This document shows, one piece after another, positions 1-8,226 of a stretch of DNA of 64,000 nt. The stretch is from Chitinophaga oryziterrae (GTDB taxonomy: Bacteria > Bacteroidota > Bacteroidia > Chitinophagales > Chitinophagaceae). The position numbers and the translations under genes are program-made. The notes under the pieces are model-generated. The model was not told the DNA's origin and made no database searches. It saw only the letters and a list, made by a program, of their open reading frames with translations. Every line of letters begins with the position of its first letter. The stretch's first letter is position 1. The stretch is from the NCBI RefSeq assembly GCF_009758125.1, contig NZ_WRXO01000005.1, forward strand, positions 310,001 through 374,000, in the 5' to 3' direction.

Positions 1-90
1 GGAGATGTTGTATACTTTGATAACGTACGTGTGAAAGGGCCAGATGGCAAAGTGAGAGATATGAGTAATGTCAACTTCAAGATTAACTAA
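1..90 (+). CDS. gldM: GldM C-terminus (partial, cut by left edge)
   Basis: The first 90 bases read in frame to a TAA as 29 residues containing GDVVYFDNVRVKGPDGKVRD, which resembles the C-terminal end of GldM, the inner-membrane motor subunit of the type IX secretion and gliding machinery. The gene order gldM-gldN supports the call. Only the tail is visible, so domain content cannot be judged. The stop lies 10 bases before the preferred gldN start, which suggests one transcript. Confidence 0.8.
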   Translation, partial: GDVVYFDNVRVKGPDGKVRDMSNVNFKIN

Positions 91-100
91 ATTATTTTTT

Positions 101-1129
101 ATGCGAGCAGTCATCCTCAACAGAATTGGTTGGTGTTCCCTGATGCTGGTATTATTACTGGCTACCCAGTCATATGCACAACGGAACCGTACAACGCGCC
201 GGAACTCTGCAAAAGCAGCAGATGCTCCTGCGACTCAGGACGCTTCGCTTGTGAATCCTGCGACGGGTAACAGCGTTACACCACCTCCCCCACCACCAGC
301 ACAGTCACAGCGCCCAGATGGTGTAGGTATACCTGTAGACACGCCTCGCAAGTCGATGCGTACAGACGGAATATCTGAAAAGAATTTCATCAGAGACCGT
401 ATTCCTATTGCTTACGATCACATCCGCTCAGACGATGAGTTCTGGGAGAAGAAGATTTGGCAGGTAATAGATATCCGTGAAAAGATGAACCTTCCTTTCC
501 AGTATAACGTTGAGGATGAATCTGGTACAAACCAGCTGTTCATTAATATCCTGATCAATGCAGTTAAGAATAAGGAAGTAGAAGCGTTCAGTCCTATCGA
601 CGACCGGTTCACCACTCCCCTTTCTTACGCTGAGATACAAACTAAAATAAGCGGAGAGGAGAAGACAGTACGTAGTATTGACCCTGTAACCGGTGAGGAG
701 AAAATGGTAAGCACCCGTGATGAATTTGACCCGCGTACTGTTGTTCAGTACAAGATCAAAGAAGTTTGGGTGTTCGATAAAGAAGCATCTGCTCTGAAGG
801 TACGTATCCTGGGTATTGCACCTATGGTATCACGTATGAACGAAGATGGTTCTTTCCGTGCCGCTATCCCATTGTTCTGGGTATATTATCCTGATATGCG
901 TCCTATCCTGGCCAAGTACGATGTGTACAACCAGAATAACGATGCTGCTACTATGAGCTGGGAAGACCTTTTCGAAATGCGCTTTTTCTCCAGTTTCGTT
1001 ATCAAGGAGAACAACACGTATAACCGTGAGATCAAGGATTACATTAAAGATGGTACTATGCGTCTCCTGGAAGGTCAGGCGATCAAAGACAAGATCTTTA
1101 ATAAAGAACAAGATATGTGGCAGTACTAA
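101..1129 (+). CDS. gldN: Type IX secretion system protein GldN
   Basis: GldN (PorN) is a periplasmic partner of GldK in the ring of the type IX secretion system. The ATG at 101 is preferred: it gives 342 residues beginning with a clean signal peptide (residues 1-27, ending SYAQ), whereas the in-frame ATG at 68 adds 11 residues before it and overlaps gldM by 23 bases. After the signal come a basic stretch and a proline run (about residues 60-66), then the conserved GldN domain from about residue 100 (RIPIAYDHIRSDDEFW). It sits directly after gldM, as in gldKLMN operons, and is followed by a bidirectional hairpin, so it is the last gene of the operon. Confidence 0.93.
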   Translation: MRAVILNRIGWCSLMLVLLLATQSYAQRNRTTRRNSAKAADAPATQDASLVNPATGNSVTPPPPPPAQSQRPDGVGIPVDTPRKSMRTDGISEKNFIRDRIPIAYDHIRSDDEFWEKKIWQVIDIREKMNLPFQYNVEDESGTNQLFINILINAVKNKEVEAFSPIDDRFTTPLSYAEIQTKISGEEKTVRSIDPVTGEEKMVSTRDEFDPRTVVQYKIKEVWVFDKEASALKVRILGIAPMVSRMNEDGSFRAAIPLFWVYYPDMRPILAKYDVYNQNNDAATMSWEDLFEMRFFSSFVIKENNTYNREIKDYIKDGTMRLLEGQAIKDKIFNKEQDMWQY

Positions 1130-1147
1130 TCTGCTCGTAAATAAGCT

Positions 1148-1182
1148 AAAAAGCCGTGTAGATAACATCTGCACGGCTTTTT
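1148..1182. terminator. Bidirectional intrinsic terminator, gldN / uvrC
   Basis: A perfect 11-bp stem (1148-1158 with 1172-1182) has an A-run on the left arm and a T-run on the right arm. It can therefore end gldN on the plus strand and uvrC on the minus strand. It lies just after the gldN stop and before the uvrC stop. Confidence 0.85.
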
Positions 1183-1185
1183 ACT

Positions 1186-2994
1186 TTATGATCTGTTATG
1201 GAAATAATCGAAGACCAGTTTTGCTTTTGCATTGCCTATCTCTTTTACAAGGTCTTCTTCCGAGAGCTGTTTGATCTTATTTACGGAACGGAATGTTTTT
1301 AATAGCTGTGTAGCGGTGTTTTCTCCAATCCCCTTTATATTCTCCAGTTCATTTTTAAAAGTGCCCTTACTGCGTTTCTGCCGGTGGAAGGTGATACCGA
1401 AACGGTGTACCTCATCTCTTACCCGGCGGATCAGTTTCAGACTTTCACTATCGTAGGGTAATTTGATACTGTCTTTATCCCCCGGGAAGAATATCTCTTC
1501 TTCATTCTTTGCAAGTCCTACGACGGTCATACTCCCTACAAGGTCCAGCTCCCGGATGCTCTCCATGGCTGATCCCAGTTGCCCTTTACCTCCATCAATG
1601 ATCACCAGCTGAGGTAATGGCTGGTTTTCTTCCAGCAGCCTTCTGTAGCGCCTGAAAACCACTTCCTTCATGGAAGCGAAGTCGTTAATACCTTCTACTG
1701 TCTTAATATTGAAATGACGGTAATCTTTCTTTGAGGCGATACCATCTTTAAAGACCACACAGGCGGAAACGGGATAACTTCCCTGGAAGTTGGAGTTATC
1801 GAAACATTCGATATGAACAGGTAACTGCTGCAGTTCAAGATCGGCCTGTAACTGATACAGTACTTTCTTCTTTTCCATATCGCTTTTACCTTCCAGGTGG
1901 AGGATCTTTCTTCTGTATAGTTCTTCCCTGAAGTAGTTCACATTTTTCTCTGAGAGTTCCAGCAGCTTCTTTTTGTCGCCGGTTTTAGGAACGGTAACGG
2001 TTATATGTTCTTCAGGATATTCCATGTCAAAAGGCACGATAATTTCCGGTGCTAAACTATGGAAAGCATCACGTAAATATCCCACGGCATAGGTCAGTAC
2101 CTCCTCATTTTCCTCTTCCAGTTTCTTCTCCAGCGTTACTGTTTTTGTATCTGCAATAGTACCGTTGAGTACGCGCAGATAGTTTACGTATGCGTGGTTG
2201 CCTTCGCTGATAATAGAGAAGACATCTACGTTGCCTATACGGGAATTGACGATAGCAGATTTAGACTGGTAGGCGTTCAGGCTCTCTATCTTTTTACGCA
2301 ATATTTCTGCTTTCTCAAATTCCATATTGAGGGCGTGTTCCTGCATCTGTGCACGGAATTCCTGTAATACGGGGGTGAGATTTCCTTTTAAAATATTCTT
2401 TACCTGTTGTAATCCTGCACGATATTCTTCTTCTGTTTCCAGTCCTTCGCAAGGCCCCTTGCAGTTACCAAGATGATATTCCAGGCATACTTTATACTTG
2501 CCTTTGCTGATATTCTGCTGTGAAAGATTGAGGTTGCAGGTACGCAAAGGGATGTTGTAACGGATCATATCCAGCAGTTCTCTTACACGTCCTACAGAGG
2601 TAAAAGGGCCGAGATATTCCGAGCCGTCTTTTATGATATTGCGGGTAAGGAATACGCGGGGAAAGGCTTCGTGTTTGATGACCATATAAGGATACGTTTT
2701 ATCATCCTTCAGGTCTATATTGAACTTTGGCTGGAATTGTTTGATGAGTGAGTTTTCCAGTAAAAAGGCATCCTGTTCAGAGTCTACGATGGTGAACTCT
2801 ATATGATGGATACATTCAACGAGTTTACGTGTTTTATAGTTATCATGATTCTTTACAAAATAGGAACTCACTCTTTTGCGCAGGCTTTTGGCCTTACCTA
2901 CGTATAAGATCTCATTACTTTCATTGTAGTATTTATAAATCCCGGCCTGTAAGGGGATGGTATGTGATATTTGTTGAAATTCTGCTGCTGTCAT
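1186..2994 (-). CDS. uvrC: UvrABC excinuclease subunit C
   Basis: UvrC makes the 3' and 5' incisions around bulky DNA lesions in nucleotide excision repair. The 602 residues match the usual length. The N-terminal GIY-YIG nuclease shows GIY at 18-20 and YVGKAKSLRKRV from 31. A cysteine-bearing segment (NCKGPCEG) follows, then a UVR helical hairpin at about 205-242 that contacts UvrB. The second, RNase H-like nuclease begins near 390 with FDNSN and IIDGGKGQL, and helix-hairpin-helix motifs close the protein (KGIGENTATQLL). The gene starts 9 bases after the upstream lipoprotein gene ends, so the two are probably cotranscribed. Confidence 0.97.
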   Translation of the reverse strand: MTAAEFQQISHTIPLQAGIYKYYNESNEILYVGKAKSLRKRVSSYFVKNHDNYKTRKLVECIHHIEFTIVDSEQDAFLLENSLIKQFQPKFNIDLKDDKTYPYMVIKHEAFPRVFLTRNIIKDGSEYLGPFTSVGRVRELLDMIRYNIPLRTCNLNLSQQNISKGKYKVCLEYHLGNCKGPCEGLETEEEYRAGLQQVKNILKGNLTPVLQEFRAQMQEHALNMEFEKAEILRKKIESLNAYQSKSAIVNSRIGNVDVFSIISEGNHAYVNYLRVLNGTIADTKTVTLEKKLEEENEEVLTYAVGYLRDAFHSLAPEIIVPFDMEYPEEHITVTVPKTGDKKKLLELSEKNVNYFREELYRRKILHLEGKSDMEKKKVLYQLQADLELQQLPVHIECFDNSNFQGSYPVSACVVFKDGIASKKDYRHFNIKTVEGINDFASMKEVVFRRYRRLLEENQPLPQLVIIDGGKGQLGSAMESIRELDLVGSMTVVGLAKNEEEIFFPGDKDSIKLPYDSESLKLIRRVRDEVHRFGITFHRQKRSKGTFKNELENIKGIGENTATQLLKTFRSVNKIKQLSEEDLVKEIGNAKAKLVFDYFHNRS

Positions 2995-3003
2995 TGTTTA
3001 CAA

Positions 3004-3576
3004 TCAATTATGCGCCCTGAGCAAAATCTTTACATCCAGTTCTTTTGATGGCAGGAATGCTATTTTCTGCCAGGTGGTGATACGGATGTGTTTGTTGTGC
3101 TGGTATTCCAGGTGTTGCTGGTATTCGTATACCAGGTTCTGAACATGTTTGTTCATCTGTACATTTTCTATATGCTGGCTACTGTCTACGTTCAGGATCA
3201 CTTCCTGCGGAAGTGTAGCTTTATTCCTGGCTTTGTACAGGAGAGAGCGTTTACCGGTGAACTGGTCCGGCAGAACTATTGTATCGTAGGCATCCCTGAG
3301 CGAAGGTTTGTTGAGGTCTACTTCCAGGAACGGTTGCAACAGGTTTTGCAGTTGAGCCGAATCGGGAGTATTGATGGTAACGCTGTCCCGCTGATTATTA
3401 AGCGTGACCGTTTTATAGAGGGCAGGTTTCTGCTGACTGATATCCACCAATTCCTGCTTAAAGTATCCTTTTAAATCTCTGTAGCCATTAGCCTGGGGCT
3501 GCTGATTAACACCGGTGCCGCAGGAAACGAAGAGAAGGGTTGCAGACAGAAATGTCCAGGAGAAACGATAATCCAT
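3004..3576 (-). CDS. Putative lipoprotein of unknown function
   Basis: This 190-residue protein has a short signal sequence ending in a lipobox (LLFVSCG, Cys at about 19), so it is probably lipidated and attached to an envelope membrane. The rest is soluble, with no motif I recognise; it is rich in Gln, Asn and Thr and looks like a mixed alpha/beta domain. It lies 9 bases upstream of uvrC on the same strand, but nothing links it to repair. Tandem minus-strand terminators upstream separate it from gpmI, so it should have its own promoter. No function is assigned. Confidence 0.75.
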   Translation of the reverse strand: MDYRFSWTFLSATLLFVSCGTGVNQQPQANGYRDLKGYFKQELVDISQQKPALYKTVTLNNQRDSVTINTPDSAQLQNLLQPFLEVDLNKPSLRDAYDTIVLPDQFTGKRSLLYKARNKATLPQEVILNVDSSQHIENVQMNKHVQNLVYEYQQHLEYQHNKHIRITTWQKIAFLPSKELDVKILLRAHN

Positions 3577-3623
3577 TCGGCAAAGTTAGGGAAGAATGAG
3601 TTATGCAGCTTGTGATAAAAAAA

Positions 3624-3645
3624 ATGCGCCGTGAAAACGGCGCAT
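3624..3645 (-). terminator. Second intrinsic hairpin downstream of gpmI
   Basis: A 9-bp GC-rich stem (3624-3632 with 3637-3645) closes on a four-base loop and is followed on the minus strand by eight T. It lies about 85 bases beyond the first gpmI terminator. It may be a back-up terminator or the end of a short separate RNA. Confidence 0.75.
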
Positions 3646-3729
3646 CTGATGCATGAGCAAATCTGTCGAGAGCACTAAAAAACATTTAAACGTTGGAGCT
3701 ATGGTAATAGTTACAGTGACAAAAAAAAA

Positions 3730-3753
3730 GCTGTCGCGGGTATCCGCGACAGC
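3730..3753 (-). terminator. Intrinsic terminator of gpmI
   Basis: A perfect 10-bp stem (3730-3739 with 3744-3753) has a GTAT loop and is followed on the minus strand by nine T. It starts about 25 bases after the gpmI stop. Confidence 0.88.
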
Positions 3754-3777
3754 TCCAGGGTATAATTTATAGTTTTG

Positions 3778-5301
3778 TTAAATCAGCACGGTACCTGTCA
3801 TCTCTTTAGGGATGGGAAGGCCCATGATCTGAAGGATGGTTGGAGACACGTCGCCCAGTTTACCTGGTTTTAATTCTCCTTTGAAGTCATTGCTGATCAC
3901 AAAGTAAGGAACGAGGTTGAGTGAGTGGGCGGTGTTGGGAGTACCGTCATTGTTGATCATGTAATCTGCGTTACCATGGTCGGCAGTGAGGAAGACGGTG
4001 TAATCGTTTTTCAGGGCAGCGGTGACTACTCTTTCCACGCAGGCGTCTACTGTTTCTACTGCTTTGATAACGGCCGGCCAAACGCCGGTATGTCCTACCA
4101 TGTCTGCATTGGCAAAGTTGAGACAGATAAAGTCGGCCGATTTACTTTCAATTTCCGGTACGATAGCATCTGTGATTTCATTTGCGCTCATTTCCGGTTG
4201 CAGATCGTAGGTAGCTACTTTAGGAGAAGCTATGATCAGTCTGCGTTCGCCTTCATATTCTTTTTCACGTCCGCCGGAGAAGAAGAAGGTTACATGCGGG
4301 TACTTTTCTGTTTCTGCGATACGTATCTGGGTACGGTTGTTATCTTCCAGTACTGCTCCTATTGTATTATTGAGGTTATCGTTCTCAAATATTACATGTA
4401 TGCCTTTGTATGTTTTATCATACTCGGTCATAGTGGTATAGTTGAGTTGCAGCGGGTGCATACCAAAGTCGGGGAATTCCTGTTGGGTAAGGACCTGTGT
4501 GATTTCGCGGCAACGGTCTGTACGGAAGTTGAAGCAGAGCACTGCATCACCGTTCTGGATGGTAGCAATTGGTTTCTGCTGTGCATCGGTAACGATGATA
4601 GGTTTGATAAATTCGTCGGTCACACCATCTGCATAGGAAGCTTTGATAGCGGTGAGTATATCCTGAGTAGGAGTACCAATACCGTTTACCAGCCCATCGT
4701 AGGCCAGTTTCACGCGTTCCCAGCGCTTGTCGCGATCCATTGCATAATAACGGCCTGTAACGCTGGCAACCTGACCGGTAGTTTGTTTCAGGTGTGCTAC
4801 GAGGTCGGTCATGTATTCCAGTCCGCCTTTAGGATCTGTATCGCGTCCATCTGTAAAGGCGTGGATGAATACCCTGGTAAGGCCTTTATCTTTAGCGATC
4901 TGTGTGAGCGCTTTCAGATGGTTGATGTGAGAGTGAACACCACCGTCACTGACAAGACCTATCAGGTGAAGGGCTTTGTCGTTGTCTTTAGCGTAGTTGA
5001 ATGAGTTCTGTAATATGGGATTGGAAGCCAGTTCTCCTGTACGGACAGCTACATTAATACGTTGTAGTTCCTGGTACACGATACGGCCCGCGCCCAGATT
5101 GAGGTGGCCCACTTCGGAGTTACCCATCTGTCCCTCAGGTAAGCCTACCTCTTCTCCGCATGTAACGAGAGTACTATGCGGGTATTTCCCATAAAGACTG
5201 CTAACAAAAGGTGTCTTTGCATGTGCTATTGCGTCAGCGGCAGGAACCTGTCCCTGTCCCCATCCATCCATAATAACGAGAATGGCTCTTTTCTTTTCCA
5301 T
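3778..5301 (-). CDS. gpmI: 2,3-bisphosphoglycerate-independent phosphoglycerate mutase
   Basis: GpmI interconverts 3- and 2-phosphoglycerate in glycolysis and gluconeogenesis, using two Mn ions and a phosphoserine intermediate. From the ATG at 5301 the protein is 507 residues, the family's usual size; the longer frame from 5370 adds 23 residues before the conserved MEKKRAILVIMDGWG and would overlap a promoter box at 5341-5348. Visible sites are the metal ligand Asp12, catalytic Ser62 in GNSEVGH, DGRDTDPKGG, and the late metal motif TADHGNADY. The gene has its own promoter and terminator and is monocistronic. Confidence 0.97.
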   Translation of the reverse strand: MEKKRAILVIMDGWGQGQVPAADAIAHAKTPFVSSLYGKYPHSTLVTCGEEVGLPEGQMGNSEVGHLNLGAGRIVYQELQRINVAVRTGELASNPILQNSFNYAKDNDKALHLIGLVSDGGVHSHINHLKALTQIAKDKGLTRVFIHAFTDGRDTDPKGGLEYMTDLVAHLKQTTGQVASVTGRYYAMDRDKRWERVKLAYDGLVNGIGTPTQDILTAIKASYADGVTDEFIKPIIVTDAQQKPIATIQNGDAVLCFNFRTDRCREITQVLTQQEFPDFGMHPLQLNYTTMTEYDKTYKGIHVIFENDNLNNTIGAVLEDNNRTQIRIAETEKYPHVTFFFSGGREKEYEGERRLIIASPKVATYDLQPEMSANEITDAIVPEIESKSADFICLNFANADMVGHTGVWPAVIKAVETVDACVERVVTAALKNDYTVFLTADHGNADYMINNDGTPNTAHSLNLVPYFVISNDFKGELKPGKLGDVSPTILQIMGLPIPKEMTGTVLI

Positions 5302-5340
5302 ATATACGGTGAGATTTTTTTTAAGTGATACTTCAGGCAT

Positions 5341-5348
5341 CAAACTTA
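5341..5348 (-). promoter_or_regulatory. Bacteroidota -7 box for gpmI
   Basis: Read on the minus strand this is TAAGTTTG, a full match to TAnnTTTG. Transcription would start about 30 bases before the ATG at 5301, which supports that start. No convincing -33 box was found at the right distance. Confidence 0.5.
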
Positions 5349-5434
5349 TTGAAATGAGAGCAAAAAACATACTGGATTAAAAGATAAGGCGGAAGTTTAT
5401 TGCAGTTAAGGGTAATTGTAAAATTATATATTAA

Positions 5435-5442
5435 TATATTTG
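5435..5442 (+). promoter_or_regulatory. Putative promoter for the DUF4783 gene
   Basis: TATATTTG matches TAnnTTTG, with a TTG at 5416-5418 sixteen bases upstream, slightly short of the usual -33 spacing. It would give a leader of about 120 bases. Confidence 0.45.
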
Positions 5443-5566
5443 CATCAATTAATGCTTGTGCAATACAACGATGATTGTATTTTAAATGCTAGTCTGCACT
5501 TTGGCATAGTTTTAGCCCACTTCATACCAGATGATGAAAACTTTACTACTTAATAAAATACTGACG

Positions 5567-5986
5567 ATGAAAAAGTTAATGTATGTGCTAGGGGTGGTGT
5601 TGTTTGGAGGCATTATAACTGCATTTACACTGTCAGCTGCTACGTTGAAACCTACGGCCGCAGGGCCTTTTGAAGATGTGGTCAGCTCGATCAAACAAGG
5701 GGATGTTAGCGGATTATCCCGTTATCTTGATAATACAGTTGAAATAAATATTTCCGGCAAGTCCAATTCTTACAGCAAATCACAGGCTGAAATAATACTG
5801 AAGGATTTTTTTGCAAAGAACCAGGTGAAATCATTTGAACTGATTCACCAGGGTGAAGGTGGAGGCGGGTCCCGTTTCGGTATTGGTAATATGGGAACTT
5901 CAGGAGGCACTTTCCGTACCTCGTTCTTTCTGCAGAAGAAAGGTGGTTCTATGGTGCTGAACGAGTTACGTTTCGAGAATAAATAA
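5567..5986 (+). CDS. DUF4783 family periplasmic protein
   Basis: From the ATG at 5567 this is a 139-residue exported protein: a signal peptide (MKKLMYVLGVVLFGGIITAF) followed by a small NTF2-like domain matching what I know of DUF4783. Recognisable segments are FEDVVSSIKQGDVSGLSRYL, VEINISGKSNSYSKSQAE and a glycine-rich stretch (GEGGGGSRFG) before the last strands. DUF4783 genes are often found beside nadC in this phylum, as here; their role is unknown. An in-frame ATG at 5531 would add 12 residues ahead of the signal peptide and is less likely. A terminator separates it from nadC. Confidence 0.82.
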   Translation: MKKLMYVLGVVLFGGIITAFTLSAATLKPTAAGPFEDVVSSIKQGDVSGLSRYLDNTVEINISGKSNSYSKSQAEIILKDFFAKNQVKSFELIHQGEGGGGSRFGIGNMGTSGGTFRTSFFLQKKGGSMVLNELRFENK

Positions 5987-6013
5987 GCAGTTTATTGCAG
6001 ACAGATATATTTT

Positions 6014-6040
6014 AAAAAGTCCGGGAGTTCCGGACTTTTT
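6014..6040. terminator. Intrinsic terminator after the DUF4783 gene
   Basis: A perfect 11-bp stem (6014-6024 with 6030-6040) encloses a GAGTT loop and is followed by a T-run. It ends the DUF4783 transcript before nadC. Confidence 0.88.
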
Positions 6041-6075
6041 TTATTTCGTTACTTTCGTTGTTCTAAACCGGTATT

Positions 6076-6921
6076 ATGTTAGAAGAATCAGCACTCAGGA
6101 ATCTTATACAAAATGCACTGGCGGAAGATATTGGTAGCGGGGACCATTCCACGCTAGCCTGTATCCCGGCTGCGGCAACGGGCAAAGCTATATTGAAAAT
6201 AAAGGAGGATGGGATACTGGCGGGGATGGAAGTAGCGAAGACGATATTCCAGCAGCTGGACCCCAATGTTGTTTTTATTCCTTTTAAGGAAGATGGTGAG
6301 GTGATGAAGAAAGGTGAAACAGCTTTTGAAGTGAGTGCATTAGTACATACGTTGCTGATGGGAGAAAGGCTGGTACTGAACTGTATGCAACGCATGAGTG
6401 GTATCGCGACGCTTACTCATCAGTACGTGGAAAAACTGAAAGGATATCATACCCGTTTATTGGATACGCGTAAGACAACACCTAATTTCCGTTTGCTGGA
6501 AAAAGAGGCAGTCAGGATTGGTGGTGGTGTTAATCACAGGATGGGATTATATGATATGGTGATGTTGAAGGATAATCATATTGATTTTGCCGGAGGCATT
6601 ACTGCTGCTGTGAATAAAACAGTGGCTTATTTAAAGGAAAAGGGGCTGTCGTTGCAGATAGAGGTGGAGACCCGGAATCTTGAAGATGTGAAGGAGGCGC
6701 TTGCCGTAGGACAGATACACAGGATTATGCTGGACAATTTCACTCCGCAGCTTGTAAGTGAAGCGCTTGTACTGATTAACGGGCGGTTTGAAACGGAAGC
6801 ATCCGGTGGGATTAACCTGGATACGCTGGAAGCATATGCAAAAACAGGTGTGGATTATGTGTCGGCAGGAGCCGTTATTCATCACGCTGTGAGCCTGGAC
6901 CTTAGTCTTAAAGCTCTTTAG
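6076..6921 (+). CDS. nadC: Nicotinate-nucleotide pyrophosphorylase (carboxylating)
   Basis: NadC condenses quinolinate with PRPP to nicotinate mononucleotide and CO2 in de novo NAD synthesis, in the cytoplasm. The 281 residues match the family. Conserved blocks are in order: AEDIGSGDHST near the N-terminus, GERLVLNCMQRMSGIAT, the substrate-binding DTRKTTPNFRLLEK, the basic VNHRMGLYDMVMLKDNHI, MLDNFTP, and ASGGI near the end. It follows a terminator and lies 26 bases before a lipid kinase gene, so those two may share a transcript. nadA and nadB are not in this window. Confidence 0.97.
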   Translation: MLEESALRNLIQNALAEDIGSGDHSTLACIPAAATGKAILKIKEDGILAGMEVAKTIFQQLDPNVVFIPFKEDGEVMKKGETAFEVSALVHTLLMGERLVLNCMQRMSGIATLTHQYVEKLKGYHTRLLDTRKTTPNFRLLEKEAVRIGGGVNHRMGLYDMVMLKDNHIDFAGGITAAVNKTVAYLKEKGLSLQIEVETRNLEDVKEALAVGQIHRIMLDNFTPQLVSEALVLINGRFETEASGGINLDTLEAYAKTGVDYVSAGAVIHHAVSLDLSLKAL

Positions 6922-6947
6922 TACTTAACAAAGAAACATCCCTAACG

Positions 6948-7832
6948 TTGAGAAAGATATTATTCATCATCAACCGGAAAGCCGGTACGGACAGAGAGAA
7001 ACGCCTGGAGGGAGTTATCAGGAGATATCTGACACCGAAAGCATTCTCTGTGGAGATTACGCACCTGGCATACCTGGGTCATGGAACTGTGCTTGCACGG
7101 GAAGCAGTGGAAGCTGGTGTAGATACGGTAGTTGCTGTTGGAGGTGACGGGTCTATAAACGAGATAGCACAGGGGCTGGTAGGCTCCGGTACCGCACTGG
7201 CCATTATACCGTTGGGTAGTGGTAACGGACTGGCAAGGGCACTTAAAATACCCATGAAGGTGCCACATGCACTTGAGCTGATCGCGGATGGCCGCCGCCG
7301 GCCTATGGATGTTGGTTATGCCAATGAACATATGTTCCTGAGTAATGCAGGTGTTGGATTTGATGCATTGATAGCGGATAAGTTTCGCCATGTGCAAAAA
7401 AGAGGATTATTGGGGTATGCGAAGCTGGTGTTTGGAAGTTTTAATAAGTATAAGGGGCCGTTGTACGAAATCAATATTGATGGGAAGATTCAGGAGCAGC
7501 GTGCTTTCCTTTTTACAGTAGCAAATGGCAACCAGTTTGGCTATGAGTTTAAGCTGGCGCCCAAGGCAAGTGTTTTTGACGGAGAGCTGGATATATGCCT
7601 GGTACCGCCGGTGCCTTTTTACGGATTAATACCTATCGGGTTTTACTCTCTTAGAGGAACCATTGATAAGACGAAGTATATGCAGCATTATACGGGCAGG
7701 TACATTACTATTAAAAGTCCGGAGCTGGCGCATTTACAGGTGGATGGAGATGCTGTTCCCCTGAGTGAAGGAGAAAAAGTAATTTTCCGTATTGAGCCTG
7801 CTGCCCTGCAGGTGATTGTTAATCGATTTTAA
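6948..7832 (+). CDS. Diacylglycerol kinase family lipid kinase (YegS/BmrU-like)
   Basis: This 294-residue cytoplasmic protein has a DAGK catalytic domain: an N-terminal nucleotide-binding segment, GGDGSINEIAQGL from residue 65, and LGSGNGLAR from 89, followed by the all-beta C-terminal domain. Members phosphorylate diacylglycerol or related lipids with ATP; the exact lipid cannot be told. The start is a TTG at 6948, since no ATG lies in frame before conserved MRKILFIINRKAG. It follows nadC by 26 bases and ends 10 bases before the SUI1-like gene, so a three-gene transcript is likely. Confidence 0.9.
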   Translation: MRKILFIINRKAGTDREKRLEGVIRRYLTPKAFSVEITHLAYLGHGTVLAREAVEAGVDTVVAVGGDGSINEIAQGLVGSGTALAIIPLGSGNGLARALKIPMKVPHALELIADGRRRPMDVGYANEHMFLSNAGVGFDALIADKFRHVQKRGLLGYAKLVFGSFNKYKGPLYEINIDGKIQEQRAFLFTVANGNQFGYEFKLAPKASVFDGELDICLVPPVPFYGLIPIGFYSLRGTIDKTKYMQHYTGRYITIKSPELAHLQVDGDAVPLSEGEKVIFRIEPAALQVIVNRF

Positions 7833-7842
7833 AGTAATTTCT

Positions 7843-8172
7843 ATGTCCAAGAAAAAAGGTTCCGGTGGCATTGTGTATTCAACAGACCCTCAGTTTACGC
7901 CTGATAACGATGAACCGGAAGAAACAGACACTTTAGGTAATGCTCATCAGCAGCTGAGGGTAAAACTGGATACGAAGAAGCGTGCGGGTAAAGTGGTGAC
8001 ACTGATAGACGGGTTTGTAGGAAAGACAGATGATCTGGAAGAACTGGGTAAGAAACTGAAGACGAAGTGCGGGGCGGGTGGAAGTGCGAAGGATGGTCAG
8101 ATACTGATCCAGGGGGATTACAGGGAGAAAATTGTAAAGTGGTTGCAGGAATGGGGGTATAAAGCGAAGTAA
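7843..8172 (+). CDS. SUI1/eIF1-like translation initiation factor (YciH family)
   Basis: The 109-residue protein ends in a SUI1 domain, with the hallmark core GKVVTLIDGFVGKTDDLEEL, CGAGGSAKDGQILIQGDY and a final helix (IVKWLQEWGYKAK). Bacterial YciH proteins bind the small ribosomal subunit and affect start-codon fidelity. The first 40 residues are low-complexity and charged, which is common in the family. The ATG at 7843 is chosen; the frame opens earlier at 7816 but that would overlap the lipid kinase gene. Confidence 0.92.
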   Translation: MSKKKGSGGIVYSTDPQFTPDNDEPEETDTLGNAHQQLRVKLDTKKRAGKVVTLIDGFVGKTDDLEELGKKLKTKCGAGGSAKDGQILIQGDYREKIVKWLQEWGYKAK

Positions 8173-8184
8173 TTTTATTTTTTG

Positions 8185-8223
8185 AAAAAGAGGCAGTCTT
8201 CTATTATAAGGCTGCCTCTTTTT
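8185..8223. terminator. Bidirectional terminator, SUI1 gene / AraC gene
   Basis: A 12-bp perfect stem (8185-8196 with 8212-8223) has A on the left and T on the right, so it can serve both convergent genes. Confidence 0.85.
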
Positions 8224-8226
8224 TAT

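Noticed and set aside
68..100. Longer GldN start at 68
   Set aside because: It would put 11 residues before a clean signal peptide and overlap gldM by 23 bases; the ATG at 101 fits better.
3925..5004. A 359-codon open frame on the plus strand across gpmI
   Set aside because: It is antisense to a complete, well-conserved gpmI, has a repetitive Val/Phe/Ile-rich composition and no recognisable domain; it arises from codon bias in the opposite strand.
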